Shown: positions 1-8,448, counted from the first letter of the stretch. The stretch: DNA of 64,000 nucleotides from Paraburkholderia caledonica NBRC 102488 (GCF_000685095.1 NZ_BAYE01000007.1:186001-250000), one strand, 5' to 3'. A program made the numbers and translations. Notes: generated from the sequence alone by a model not told the origin.

Positions 1-1
1 G

Positions 2-151
2 CTTGCTGCGGCGGGCTGCGCGGTCTATCACTACACGCTCATTCGCAATCGTGAGCGGATGGCCTGCTTCGCGGCGTTCCGGCACAACAACTGGCTGGGC
101 GGCGCGTTGTTCGTGGGCATTGCCGCGCATTATGCGGTGGCCTCGTTCTGA
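2..151 (+). CDS. ubiA: 4-hydroxybenzoate octaprenyltransferase UbiA, C-terminal end (partial)
   Basis: Only the last 49 residues are in the window; the gene begins before base 1. The reading frame from base 2 to the TGA at 149-151 ends with a hydrophobic helix, [20 protein letters not shown] and a last short hydrophobic stretch. This matches the C-terminus of UbiA as I remember it (in E. coli: GREREACFKAFMNNN followed by a short hydrophobic tail). UbiA is an integral inner-membrane prenyltransferase that attaches the polyprenyl tail to 4-hydroxybenzoate in ubiquinone synthesis. The call rests on a short tail only; another UbiA-superfamily prenyltransferase is possible but less likely. Confidence 0.75.
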   Translation, partial: LAAAGCAVYHYTLIRNRERMACFAAFRHNNWLGGALFVGIAAHYAVASF

Positions 152-195
152 GTGTTGGCGCGGTCTGCCCATTTGCCGCATGTCTCTTTTCGCTG

Positions 196-226
196 GACGC
201 GGAGCGGGTCGATCCGACTCCGCGTC
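196..226. terminator. strong hairpin after ubiA
   Basis: A 9-bp perfect stem (GACGCGGAG/CTCCGCGTC), extended inward by CGG/CCG, lies between ubiA (plus) and proC (minus), which converge here. There is no run of T on either side, so it is a candidate terminator or RNA-stabilising hairpin, not a canonical intrinsic terminator. Confidence 0.4.
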
Positions 227-270
227 GCACGGCTTATCTCATTGCAGCAGGTAATAAGCGATAGAGAGTA

Positions 271-294
271 ACCGGCGAACCGGCGAACCGGCGA
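271..294. repeat. three tandem copies of an 8-bp unit
   Basis: ACCGGCGA is repeated three times head to tail in the gap just past the proC stop codon. It is short and probably of slippage origin. I see no function for it. Confidence 0.6.
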
Positions 295-303
295 TAGCCG
301 CGC

Positions 304-1119
304 TTATTGCTTACCGAACTCGTCGCCCATTTCTTTCGCGCGCGCATCGGCGGCGAGCGCCCCGCGAACGATTGCCTCCTTCACGCCGCTTGCATCGAAC
401 GAGGCAAGCGCCGCGGCAGTCGTACCGCCCTTCGACGTCACGCGTTCGCGCAACAGGCTCGGCGGCTCGTCCGAATTCGCCGCCAGTTGCGCGGCTCCCG
501 TGAAGGTCGCCACAGCGAGCGCGCGGCCTTGCGCTTCGTTCATGCCGAGCTGACGCGCGGCTTCCTGCAGCGCTTCGATGAAATAGAACACGTAGGCCGG
601 GCCGCTTCCCGAAATGGCGGTGACGGCGTCGATCTTCGCTTCGTCGTCGAACCATACCGTCTCGCCGACGGCGCCTAGCACCTGCGATGCAAGCGCGCGG
701 CCCGCTTCGTCGACACTTGCCGTTGCGGCCAATCCGGCGACGCCCATGCCGATCAACGCCGGCGTATTCGGCATGACGCGCACGATCCGCGTATGGCCGT
801 TCAGCCAGCGCGACATATCGTCCATGCGAATGCCGGCGACAATGCTGATTGCCAGTTGCGACGCCTTGAGATGCGGCGCGAGCGATTCGGCGACGCTCTT
901 CAGGATTTGCGGCTTCACCGCGAGCACGACGGCGTCATACGCAGCGAGCGCCGCGTCGGCGGCGGCGCCGGTTTTGATACCGAAGTGCTCTTCGTTACGC
1001 TTGCGCGCGTCTTCGTTCGGGTCGATCGCATAGAGATCGGCGGGCGCGACGCCACGCTTGATAAGGCCGCCGATCAACGCCGCAGCCATGTTGCCGCCGC
1101 CGATAAAAGCAATTTTCAT
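304..1119 (-). CDS. proC: pyrroline-5-carboxylate reductase
   Basis: Catalyses the last step of proline synthesis, NAD(P)H-dependent reduction of 1-pyrroline-5-carboxylate, in the cytoplasm. The 271-residue protein starts MKIAFIGGGNMAAALIGG, a Rossmann dinucleotide-binding loop at residues 4-18. It carries the family signature near the C-terminus (LRERVTSKGGTTAAAL, about residues 213-228). I use the ATG at 1119 because the Rossmann strand must be near the N-terminus; a longer frame from 1176 would add 19 unconserved residues. It lies 60 bp downstream of yggS on the same strand, a pairing common in many bacteria, and is probably co-transcribed with it. Confidence 0.95.
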   Translation of the reverse strand: MKIAFIGGGNMAAALIGGLIKRGVAPADLYAIDPNEDARKRNEEHFGIKTGAAADAALAAYDAVVLAVKPQILKSVAESLAPHLKASQLAISIVAGIRMDDMSRWLNGHTRIVRVMPNTPALIGMGVAGLAATASVDEAGRALASQVLGAVGETVWFDDEAKIDAVTAISGSGPAYVFYFIEALQEAARQLGMNEAQGRALAVATFTGAAQLAANSDEPPSLLRERVTSKGGTTAAALASFDASGVKEAIVRGALAADARAKEMGDEFGKQ

Positions 1120-1179
1120 GATGGTCCGGATGGTTTGATTGAGCGTATGAGTCCGCGCTTGCAGCCGCGTGTGCAACCG

Positions 1180-1878
1180 CTAGTTCGAGTAATCGCGCGC
1201 GCCGAAGATGGCAGTGCCCACGCGCACGATGGTCGCGCCTTCGAGCACAGCAGCCTCCAGGTCGCCCGACATGCCGATCGAGAGCGTATCGAGCGCGAGA
1301 CCTTCGTCGCGCAGACGCTCGAACAGCTCGCGCAACCGGCGATGCGGCACGCGCTGTTCGTCGATGCTGCCGACCGGTTCGGGAATTGCCATCAGGCCGC
1401 GCAACTTCAGCTTGGGCAGCGTGGCGATTTCCCGGGCGACTTCGGCGGCTTCCTCGACGCTCACGCCGCTTTTCGAGCTCTCGCCGCTAATGTTGACCTG
1501 CAGGCAGACATTCAACGCCGGTAGATTATCGGGCCGCTGTTCGGAAAGCCGCTGGGCGATCTTGAGGCGATCGACCGAATGCACCCAGTCGAACTGCTCG
1601 GCCACCGGACGGGTCTTGTTCGACTGCAACGGCCCGATGAAATGCCATTCGAGCGAGCCGCGCAAATCGGCGAGCGCTTCGATCTTCGTTAGGGCTTCCT
1701 GCACGTAGTTTTCACCGAACGCGCGTTGACCGGCGGCGTGCGCCGCGCGCACGTCTTCGGCGGGGAAAGTCTTCGAGACCGCAAGCAGCGCGATGGAACG
1801 CGCGTTGCGCCCGGCCACGTGTGCGGCCATTGCGATGCGCTGCTTCACCGCTTCGAGGTTATGAATCAGATCGGGCAT
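1180..1878 (-). CDS. yggS: YggS-family pyridoxal-5'-phosphate homeostasis protein
   Basis: A 232-residue PLP-binding protein of the YggS/PROSC family, a cytoplasmic single-domain alanine-racemase-like barrel involved in PLP homeostasis with no firmly assigned enzyme reaction. The PLP lysine is expected in LLAVSKTFPAEDV (about K36), followed by the conserved FGENYVQEA. Further family segments are WHFIGPLQSNKTR, the HSVD motif (about residue 100) and a C-terminal LSIGMSGDLEAAV phosphate-binding loop. Length is typical. It sits 37 bp downstream of glcF and 60 bp upstream of proC. Confidence 0.94.
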   Translation of the reverse strand: MPDLIHNLEAVKQRIAMAAHVAGRNARSIALLAVSKTFPAEDVRAAHAAGQRAFGENYVQEALTKIEALADLRGSLEWHFIGPLQSNKTRPVAEQFDWVHSVDRLKIAQRLSEQRPDNLPALNVCLQVNISGESSKSGVSVEEAAEVAREIATLPKLKLRGLMAIPEPVGSIDEQRVPHRRLRELFERLRDEGLALDTLSIGMSGDLEAAVLEGATIVRVGTAIFGARDYSN

Positions 1879-1915
1879 GGAGCGAACGGGGAACGGACGG
1901 AAGTCGATGCCCCGA

Positions 1916-3142
1916 TTATACGGACAGCATGTGCTCCACCAATTCGATCCAGTGCGCGACCGGTGTGGAAGTGCCGCTCTGCAGGTGAGAAATACAGCCC
2001 ACGTTCGCGGACACGATCATTTGCGTCTCCTCCGCCTGCAGCCGCTCGAGCTTCTGATCGCGCAACGCATAAGAGAGCCTCGGCTGCGTGAGCGAGTAAG
2101 TGCCGGCCGAGCCGCAGCAAAGGTGGTTGTCGGCGGGCAGGCGCACTTCCACGCCGAGTCGCGTCAGCAGATGTTCCACTGTGCCGCGCACCTGCTGTCC
2201 GTGCTGCAACGTGCAGGGCGGATGAAAAGCGACCGTGTGGATCGCGCGGCGGCGCGTGATCGACGCGAGTTGTTCCTCGAAGTCCGGCAGGATCTCGGCA
2301 ATGTCGCGTGTCAATTCGACGATGCGGCGCGCTTTCTCCGCATACGCCGGGTCATGGCGCAACAGGTGCGCGTATTCCTTGACGGTCGCGCCGCAGCCCG
2401 ATGCGTTCATCACGATCGCCTCGACGCCCTGTTCGACATACGGCCACCATGCGTCGATGTTGGCGCGCATGTCGACGAGCGCTTCGTCGTTGTAGCCGAG
2501 GTGCAGGCGCACGGCACCGCAGCAGCCCGCGTCGGGCGCGACGAGCGTTTCCACACCGAGCGCATCGAGCACCCGCGCGGTGGCGACGTTGACGTTGGGC
2601 ATCATCGACGGTTGCACGCAGCCCGCGAGCATCAGCATCTTGCGCGCGTGTCTTGCGCTCGGCCACTCGAGCGGACGCTGCCGCGCGGGCACCTTGTCGC
2701 GCAATTTTCGCGGCAGCAGCGCCCGGAAATGCTGGCCGAGACGCATGGCCGGCGTGAATAGCGCGCTGTTCGGCACGAAGCTCGCAAGGAATCGGCGCGT
2801 GAGACGCTGGCCGAGCGGACGCGTCACTTTTTTCTCGGTGATCTTGCGGCCAATCTCTACCAGCTTGCCGTACTGCACGCCGGACGGGCAGGTCGATTCG
2901 CAATTGCGGCACGTGAGGCAGCGGTCGAGGTGAACCTGCGTGCTACGCGTGACTTCGGCGCCTTCCACCATCTGCTTGATCAGATAGATGCGGCCTCGCG
3001 GGCCGTCGAGTTCGTCGCCGAGCAGTTGATAAGTCGGGCACGTGGCGGTGCAGAAGCCGCAATGAACGCAATTGCGCAGGATAGCGTCGGCTTCGTCGCC
3101 GTCTGGCGTGTTGCGAATGAAGTCCGCGAGATTGGTTTGCAT
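1916..3142 (-). CDS. glcF: glycolate oxidase iron-sulfur subunit GlcF
   Basis: The electron-transfer subunit of membrane-associated glycolate oxidase, which oxidises glycolate to glyoxylate and passes electrons to the respiratory chain. The 408-residue protein has two 4Fe-4S ferredoxin motifs, CVHCGFCTATCP (C25, C28, C31, C35) and CLTCRNCESTCP (C75, C78, C81, C85). Two cysteine-rich CCG-type domains follow (CVQPSM to CCGAVRLHLG, and HPPC to CCGSAGTYSL), as expected for GlcF and related LutA/HdrB-like subunits. It begins 7 bp after the glcE stop, so the two are translated from one mRNA. Length matches the family. Confidence 0.95.
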   Translation of the reverse strand: MQTNLADFIRNTPDGDEADAILRNCVHCGFCTATCPTYQLLGDELDGPRGRIYLIKQMVEGAEVTRSTQVHLDRCLTCRNCESTCPSGVQYGKLVEIGRKITEKKVTRPLGQRLTRRFLASFVPNSALFTPAMRLGQHFRALLPRKLRDKVPARQRPLEWPSARHARKMLMLAGCVQPSMMPNVNVATARVLDALGVETLVAPDAGCCGAVRLHLGYNDEALVDMRANIDAWWPYVEQGVEAIVMNASGCGATVKEYAHLLRHDPAYAEKARRIVELTRDIAEILPDFEEQLASITRRRAIHTVAFHPPCTLQHGQQVRGTVEHLLTRLGVEVRLPADNHLCCGSAGTYSLTQPRLSYALRDQKLERLQAEETQMIVSANVGCISHLQSGTSTPVAHWIELVEHMLSV

Positions 3143-3149
3143 CGCGCGC

Positions 3150-4238
3150 TCAGAAGTCGGGGTAGAGACGGCCGCGATTGAAGATGCGGGCCGGGTCGAA
3201 AGCGGTTTTCAGGCCGCGATGGATTTTCATCAGCGGCGCGGGCAGCGGTGTGAACACCCCGGCTCCGCGGTCATAGCCGAGGCCGGTGCGGAAGATGGTC
3301 GCGTGACCGCCGGCTTGCTTCGCGCTGATGCGCACGGTTTGCGCGTCGGTGTCGGTGATCCACCAGCGCTGCGCGCCGCCCCATTCCATCAATTGAGCGC
3401 CGGGCAATTGAAGCGGCTCGGTGATGGATGGCAGCGCGAGCCGCCACAGCGCGGCTTTCGGCGGAATTGCGGCGAAGAATGTGTCGGTCTGCTCGCGCAG
3501 GCCTGCCCAAAAACGCTCGGCCTCGACCGCATCGACAACCTCGCCGCCCAGCGACGCACGCGCCGACTTGACCGCGCTCTCTGCGCCGGCGAGACGCACT
3601 GCAAGCGTGCCGTGACGCCACGCGCTCGCGGTGATCGGCAATGGGCGGCCGCCCCATTCGTTGAGCTTACGGACAGCGTCGGTGCCGTTCACGTCGAACT
3701 TGAGCGTGGCTTCGGCCTGCGGCTGCGGCAGCACCTTCACCGAGAGTTCGAGGATGAGCCCCAGCGTGCCGAGCGAGCCCGCCATCAAGCGCGAGACGTC
3801 GTAGCCGGCGACGTTTTTCACCACCTGGCCGCCGAAATGCAGCGCTTGTCCCTGGCCGTTCATGACGACCGCACCTAGTACGAAGTCGCGCGCCGCTCCG
3901 GCCGACGGACGGCGCGGGCCGGCGATGCCCGCAGCGATGCAGCCGCCGAAGGTGGCTTGCGGTCCGAAGTGCGGCGGCTCGAAGGCGAGCATCTGATGGT
4001 GTTCGGCCAGCGCGGCCTCGATTTCGAGCAGCGGCGTGCCGGCGCGCGCGGTGATGACCAGCTCCGCCGGGTCGTAAGCGATGATGCCGCGATAAGCGCG
4101 CGTGTCGAGGATCTCGCCTTCCAGCGTCTGACCGTACCAGTCTTTCGTACCGCCGCCGCGAACGCGCAACGCGCGGCCTGCGGCGCTGGCGGAACGCACG
4201 CGTTCCGACCACATGGCGACGATGTCGTCCTCTTCCAT
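3150..4238 (-). CDS. glcE: glycolate oxidase FAD-binding subunit GlcE
   Basis: The second flavoprotein subunit of glycolate oxidase. The 362-residue protein has an N-terminal PCMH-type FAD-binding domain (RVRGGGTKDWYG near residues 25-36, then the ATFGGCIAAGIAGPRR stretch near 115 and GGQVVKNVAGYDVSRLMAGSLGTLG near 160). It lacks the long C-terminal catalytic domain of GlcD, as is usual for GlcE. It lies between glcD (136 bp upstream) and glcF (7 bp downstream), giving the standard glcDEF order. Confidence 0.93.
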   Translation of the reverse strand: MEEDDIVAMWSERVRSASAAGRALRVRGGGTKDWYGQTLEGEILDTRAYRGIIAYDPAELVITARAGTPLLEIEAALAEHHQMLAFEPPHFGPQATFGGCIAAGIAGPRRPSAGAARDFVLGAVVMNGQGQALHFGGQVVKNVAGYDVSRLMAGSLGTLGLILELSVKVLPQPQAEATLKFDVNGTDAVRKLNEWGGRPLPITASAWRHGTLAVRLAGAESAVKSARASLGGEVVDAVEAERFWAGLREQTDTFFAAIPPKAALWRLALPSITEPLQLPGAQLMEWGGAQRWWITDTDAQTVRISAKQAGGHATIFRTGLGYDRGAGVFTPLPAPLMKIHRGLKTAFDPARIFNRGRLYPDF

Positions 4239-4374
4239 GATGCCCTGCTTCGTTATGTTTCGATCGATTGTACCGGGCGGGGGCTCGCTGACAACCCGGA
4301 GCGGACCCGCATCGGGTAATCAGGGTGGGATGGCGGCAAACGCCGCCGCGGCGGGCTATGCGTATTGCCTGGCG

Positions 4375-5868
4375 CTAGAAGCGAGGCAGTTCCGGATGCG
4401 GCAACAGACCGCCGCGCACATGCATCTTGCCGTACTCGGCGCACCGCGCTCGCGTGGGAATGCCCTTGTCCGGGTTCAGCAGACCGGGCGGATCGAACGC
4501 ACGTTTGACCGCGTGAAACGCATCGCGCTCTTCCGGCGAGAATTGCACGCACATCGAGTTGATCTTCTCGATGCCGACGCCGTGCTCGCCCGTCACCGTG
4601 CCGCCCAATTCGACGCACGCTTCGAGGATGTCGCAGCCGAATGCCTCGGCTCTGTGCCATTCATCCTGGTCGTTGCCGTTGAAGAGAATCAGCGGATGCA
4701 TGTTGCCGTCGCCCGCATGAAAGACGTTGATGCAGCGCAGCGCGTACTTCTTCTCCATCTCCTCGATGCGCGAAAGCAGCGGTCCGATACTGCGGCGCGG
4801 CACGGTTCCGTCCATGCAGTAGTAGTCCGGCGAAATCCGGCCCGCAGCCGGAAACGCATTTTTACGGCCGGACCAGAAGCGCAGCCGCTCGTTTTCCGTG
4901 CGCGAAATCTGGATACGGGTTGCGCCGTGCTCGCGCAGCACCGCGGTCATGCGGACGATTTCGTCGGCGACTTCCTCGGGTGTGCCATCGGATTCGCACA
5001 GCAAGATTGCCGCCGCGTCGAGGTCGTAGCCCGCGTGGACGAATTCCTCGACCGCGCGCGTGGCCGGCTTGTCCATCATCTCGAGGCCGGCCGGAATGAT
5101 GCCCGCGGCAACGATGCCGGCGACCGCATCGCCGCCTTTCACGACGTCGTCGAAACTGGCCATGATGACCTGCGCCGTTTGCGGCTTTGGAATCAACTTG
5201 ACGGTGACCTCGGTGACGATCGCGAACATGCCTTCGCTGCCGATCAGCACCGCAAGCAGATCGAGGCCGGGCGCGTCGGGCGCGAGCGAGCCGAACTCGA
5301 CGATTTCGCCTTCCATTGTCACGGCGCGCACGCGCAGCACGTTGTGCACGGTGAGGCCGTACTTGAGGCAATGCACGCCGCCCGAGTTCTCCGACACGTT
5401 GCCGCCAATCGTGCAGGCGATCTGCGACGACGGGTCGGGCGCATAGTACAAACCGTACGGCGCGGCGGCTTCGGAAATCGACAGATTGCGCACGCCCGGT
5501 TGCACCGTGGCGGTTCGCGCGTAAGAGTCCACCTCGATGATCTTCCGGAAGCGTGCGAGCGACACCACCACGCCGTGGCGAATCGGCATTGCACCGCCGG
5601 ACAGGCCCGTGCCCGCGCCGCGCGGCACGATCGGCACCCCGAGACGATGGCAGATCTGCACGATGCGCTGCACTTGCGACTCCGTCTCCGGCAACGCGAC
5701 GGCGAGCGGCAGACGACGATAGGCGGCGAGGCCGTCGCAGTCGTACGCGACGGTATCTTCGTCGCGATATAGCAGACAGTGGTTTGGCAACACCGCCATC
5801 AACGCCTGCACGACTTCGCGCTGGCGCTGGGCGAGAACCTCTGCTGACAGTTCGGCGGGTGCATTCAT
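4375..5868 (-). CDS. glcD: glycolate oxidase catalytic subunit GlcD
   Basis: The FAD-linked catalytic subunit of glycolate oxidase. The 497-residue protein contains the PCMH FAD-binding fold (VPIVPRGAGTGLSGGA around residues 95-110, PDPSSQIACTIGGNVSENSGG around 160-180, LIGSEGMFAIVTEVTV around 225) and a C-terminal FAD-oxidase domain with FHAGDGNMHP and GTVTGEHGVGIEK. These are typical of GlcD and other D-2-hydroxyacid dehydrogenases. glcE and glcF directly downstream make glycolate the best substrate. The 136-bp gap to glcE contains no obvious gene. Length is typical. Confidence 0.95.
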   Translation of the reverse strand: MNAPAELSAEVLAQRQREVVQALMAVLPNHCLLYRDEDTVAYDCDGLAAYRRLPLAVALPETESQVQRIVQICHRLGVPIVPRGAGTGLSGGAMPIRHGVVVSLARFRKIIEVDSYARTATVQPGVRNLSISEAAAPYGLYYAPDPSSQIACTIGGNVSENSGGVHCLKYGLTVHNVLRVRAVTMEGEIVEFGSLAPDAPGLDLLAVLIGSEGMFAIVTEVTVKLIPKPQTAQVIMASFDDVVKGGDAVAGIVAAGIIPAGLEMMDKPATRAVEEFVHAGYDLDAAAILLCESDGTPEEVADEIVRMTAVLREHGATRIQISRTENERLRFWSGRKNAFPAAGRISPDYYCMDGTVPRRSIGPLLSRIEEMEKKYALRCINVFHAGDGNMHPLILFNGNDQDEWHRAEAFGCDILEACVELGGTVTGEHGVGIEKINSMCVQFSPEERDAFHAVKRAFDPPGLLNPDKGIPTRARCAEYGKMHVRGGLLPHPELPRF

Positions 5869-6009
5869 GTGAGTCGTCTCCTCCTGTCTTTTACCCAGCG
5901 CTATCCAGCGCTTGCGTGGCGGCCCGTTTGCGGCCGCCGCGGCTCGATAACGCTCAGCCGCGTTCAGTCCTACTCAATCGTTCCCGACAACGCGCCTTGA
6001 AACGACGCG

Positions 6010-7425
6010 TCAGGCGGCCCAGCTGAAAATCTTGCCGGGGTTCATCAGATTGTGCGGATCGAGCGCGTGTTTGATAGAGCGCATGGTGTCCACCGCAACG
6101 TCCCCATGTTCTTCCAGCAGAAAACCCATCTTGTGCAGACCGACTCCATGCTCGCCGGTGCAGGTGCCGTCCATGCGCAGCGCGCGCTGCACGATGCGAT
6201 GGTTCAACCGCTCGGCTTCCGCGAGTTCTTCCGGTTTGTTCGGATCGATCAGGATCGCGACGTGGAAATTGCCGTCGCCGACATGGCCGACAATCGGACA
6301 GGGCAGCGGCGACGCCTTCAAGTCCTGCTCCGTTTCGACGACGCATTCGGCGAGTCGCGAGATCGGCACGCAGACGTCGGTCGTGACGGCACGGCAACCG
6401 GGCTTCAGTTGCAGCATGGCGAAATAGGCATTGTGACGCGCGTTCCACAGACGGCTGCGGTCTTCCGGCCGCGTCGCCCATTCGAAACCTTCGCCGCCGT
6501 TCTGCGCGGCGACTTCCTGCACGAGTTCGGCTTGTTCCTTGACGCCAGCCTCGGTGCCGTGGAATTCGAAGAACAGTGTGGGTGCCTCGCGCAGCGTGAG
6601 GTTCGAATGCCGGTTGATCGAGCGGATTGCTAGCGCGTCGACGAATTCCACGCGCGCAATCGGCACGCCGATCTGAATTGTTTCGATGACGGCGCGAACC
6701 GCGTCGCCCATCGACGGAAATGCGCAGACAGCGGCGGACACGGCCTCCGGCTGCGGATAAAGGCGCACGGTGACTTCGGTGATCACGCCGAGCGTGCCTT
6801 CCGAACCGACGAACAGACGCGTGAGGTCGTAGCCCGCGGACGATTTGCGCGCCCGCGTGCCCGTCTTGATCACGCGGCCGTCGGCCAGCACTACGCTGAG
6901 GCCGAGTACGTTCTCGCGCATCGTGCCGTAGCGCACGGCGTTGGTACCTGACGCACGCGTGGCCGACATGCCGCCGATGCTCGCGTCCGCGCCCGGATCG
7001 ATCGGGAAAAAGAGGCCGGTGTCGCGTAGCGCTTCGTTCAACTGCTTGCGTGAAATGCCTGGCTCGACGGTGACCGTGAGGTCTTCGGCGTTGATGGACA
7101 GCACGCGGTTCATTTCCGACAGATCGATCGACACGCCGCCTTGGACCGCAAGCAGATGCCCTTCCAGCGACGAGCCGTTGCCGTACGGAATGATAGGTAC
7201 GTTGTACTGGCCGCACAGCTTGACGGCCGTCTGCACGTCTTCGGTGTTGCGCGCGAAGACGACGGCGTCGGGCAGTTGGGGATCGAACGGCGATTCGTCG
7301 CGGCCGTGGTGCTCGCGCACGGCTTGCGCGATCGAAACGCGCTCACCGAAGGCGTTGGTAAGCGCGCTCAGCAATTCGGCAGGGAATGGCCGGCGCAGCG
7401 TGGCCGGCGGAACGGAATGATTCAC
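6010..7425 (-). CDS. FAD-binding D-lactate dehydrogenase-type oxidoreductase
   Basis: A 471-residue flavoprotein of the FAD_binding_4/FAD-oxidase_C family, closest in my reading to LDHD/DLD-type D-lactate dehydrogenases. Motifs include VPIIPYGNGSSLEGH, PIDPGADASIGGMSATRASGTNAVRYG, LFVGSEGTLGVITEV, GHVGDGNFHVAI and TCTGEHGVG. The start is a GTG at 7425, preceded by an AGGAG six bases away; an in-frame ATG at 7479 lacks such a site. It lies 141 bp upstream of glcD on the same strand, so the stretch may serve oxidation of several 2-hydroxyacids. The exact substrate (D-lactate, D-2-hydroxyglutarate or other) cannot be read from sequence. Confidence 0.88.
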   Translation of the reverse strand: MNHSVPPATLRRPFPAELLSALTNAFGERVSIAQAVREHHGRDESPFDPQLPDAVVFARNTEDVQTAVKLCGQYNVPIIPYGNGSSLEGHLLAVQGGVSIDLSEMNRVLSINAEDLTVTVEPGISRKQLNEALRDTGLFFPIDPGADASIGGMSATRASGTNAVRYGTMRENVLGLSVVLADGRVIKTGTRARKSSAGYDLTRLFVGSEGTLGVITEVTVRLYPQPEAVSAAVCAFPSMGDAVRAVIETIQIGVPIARVEFVDALAIRSINRHSNLTLREAPTLFFEFHGTEAGVKEQAELVQEVAAQNGGEGFEWATRPEDRSRLWNARHNAYFAMLQLKPGCRAVTTDVCVPISRLAECVVETEQDLKASPLPCPIVGHVGDGNFHVAILIDPNKPEELAEAERLNHRIVQRALRMDGTCTGEHGVGLHKMGFLLEEHGDVAVDTMRSIKHALDPHNLMNPGKIFSWAA

Positions 7426-7609
7426 GCATGTCTCCTGTGTCGACCGGCGGAAGCGCGTTGGCACTTGCTCCAGCCCCATGGAAAGGTTTGTTAGTAAATG
7501 TCAGGCGAAGCTGCTTTTTTGCAGCAGGCACTTCATTTTACGCCGATCGCTTTCTGCCGGGGGCGGGCCGCTTCCATTGCTTCTGGGGCGTCGCGCCGAC
7601 TATCGCTCC

Positions 7610-7615
7610 TATAAT
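7610..7615 (+). promoter_or_regulatory. -10 box, probable promoter of the adenosyltransferase gene
   Basis: TATAAT, a perfect sigma-70 -10 hexamer, 173 bp before the start codon at 7789. No good TTGACA match lies 16-18 bp upstream. If used, it would give a 5' untranslated leader of about 165 nt containing the hairpin at 7673-7703. Confidence 0.4.
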
Positions 7616-7672
7616 GGCGGCGGCTGCTAGCTCCGCGCAACATGGTTAACGCGGTGACAAGACAGAGATAAC

Positions 7673-7703
7673 GCGGCAGATGATGCGCTAACCGATCTGC
7701 CGC
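7673..7703 (+). promoter_or_regulatory. 9-bp perfect hairpin in the leader of the adenosyltransferase gene
   Basis: GCGGCAGAT and ATCTGCCGC form a perfect 9-bp inverted repeat with a 13-nt loop, 86 bp before the ATG. It could be an RNA hairpin in the leader or a repressor operator. No T run follows, so it is not an intrinsic terminator. I do not recognise the element. Confidence 0.45.
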
Positions 7704-7788
7704 CACCACAGCGCAAGAAGACCGGGACTTTAGTCGGCGACCGATGCGCTGTCGGCGCGGGCTTCATCATTGAACGCAGGGAGAAATC

Positions 7789-8343
7789 ATGGGTAACCGT
7801 CTGAGCAAGATTGCCACTCGTACCGGCGACGACGGCACCACCGGTCTCGGCGACGGCCGGCGCGTCCGCAAGGACAGCGCGCGTATTGCGGCGATCGGCG
7901 ACGTCGACGAACTCAATTCGAATCTTGGCGTGCTGTTGTGCGAGCGCCTGCCTGATGACGTGCGGGCGGCGCTGGTCTCGATTCAGCACGATTTGTTCGA
8001 CCTGGGCGGCGAACTTTGCATTCCCGGCCACACAATGATCACCGACCGCCATCTCGCGCAGCTCGACAGCTGGCTTGCCGACTACAACTCTGCGCTTCCG
8101 CCGCTGAAGGAGTTCATCTTGCCGGGCGGCTCACGCGCGGCGTCTTTCGCCCACGTTTGCCGTACTGTTTGCCGCCGCGCGGAACGCTCTATCGTCGCCC
8201 TTGGTGACGAGGAGGCCGTCAACGCCGCGCCGCGTCAGTATGTGAACCGTCTGTCGGACCTTCTGTTTGTGCTCGCGCGCGTGCTCAATCGCGCTGACGG
8301 CGGCGCGGACGTGCTCTGGCAGCACGATCGCGCGCAAAACTAG
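7789..8343 (+). CDS. cob(I)yrinic acid a,c-diamide / cob(I)alamin adenosyltransferase, PduO type
   Basis: The 184-residue protein belongs to the PduO/MMAB family, which transfers the adenosyl group of ATP to cob(I)alamin to make coenzyme B12. The N-terminal ATP-binding loop TRTGDDGTTGLGDGRRVRKDS (about residues 8-28), then GDVDELNSNLGV (about 38-49), and the C-terminal CRTVCRRAERSIVAL and YVNRLSDLLFVLARVLN are all characteristic. The family is a cytoplasmic trimer. A GGGAG ribosome-binding site lies 6 nt before the ATG. The gene is alone, divergent from the flavoprotein gene and followed by hmp. Confidence 0.93.
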   Translation: MGNRLSKIATRTGDDGTTGLGDGRRVRKDSARIAAIGDVDELNSNLGVLLCERLPDDVRAALVSIQHDLFDLGGELCIPGHTMITDRHLAQLDSWLADYNSALPPLKEFILPGGSRAASFAHVCRTVCRRAERSIVALGDEEAVNAAPRQYVNRLSDLLFVLARVLNRADGGADVLWQHDRAQN

Positions 8344-8406
8344 GCGCCACGGCCGCTTTCAGCAATCGGCAGTGGCCTGCGACAATCTGTCTGGAGCAAG
8401 TCACGG

Positions 8407-8437
8407 CTTAAAGATGTATTGTGTATGCATCTTTAAG
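8407..8437 (+). promoter_or_regulatory. NsrR-type operator of hmp
   Basis: A 31-bp palindrome with perfect 10-bp outer arms (CTTAAAGATG and CATCTTTAAG). Its core AAGATG-TAT...TATGCATCTT (8411-8433) fits the known NsrR consensus, two AAGATGYATTT half-sites in inverted orientation. It ends inside the AAGGAG ribosome-binding site (8435-8440) of hmp. NsrR is a nitric-oxide-sensing Rrf2-family [Fe-S] repressor, and hmp is its classic target. NsrR itself is not encoded in the window. Confidence 0.85.
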
Positions 8438-8448
8438 GAGAAGTATAA

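Larger units (their letters stand above)
7426..7788. other. divergent intergenic region before the cobalamin adenosyltransferase
   Basis: 363 bp between the divergent D-lactate dehydrogenase-type gene and the adenosyltransferase gene. It holds a perfect -10 hexamer at 7610-7615 and a 9-bp perfect hairpin at 7673-7703, both listed separately, and a small GCTGC/GCAGC hairpin around a T run near 7513. I looked for a cobalamin-riboswitch B12 box (GCCACTG) and did not find one. No convincing gene. Confidence 0.6.

Noticed and set aside
271..294. Triple ACCGGCGA repeat as a binding-site array
   Set aside because: Only three copies, perfectly abutting and 10 bp past the proC stop; more likely replication slippage.
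4213..5772. 519-codon open frame on the plus strand across glcD
   Set aside because: Antisense shadow of glcD; no motif, no ribosome-binding site.
7426..7788. Cobalamin riboswitch before the adenosyltransferase gene
   Set aside because: No B12 box (GCCACTG) and no typical arrangement of conserved segments.
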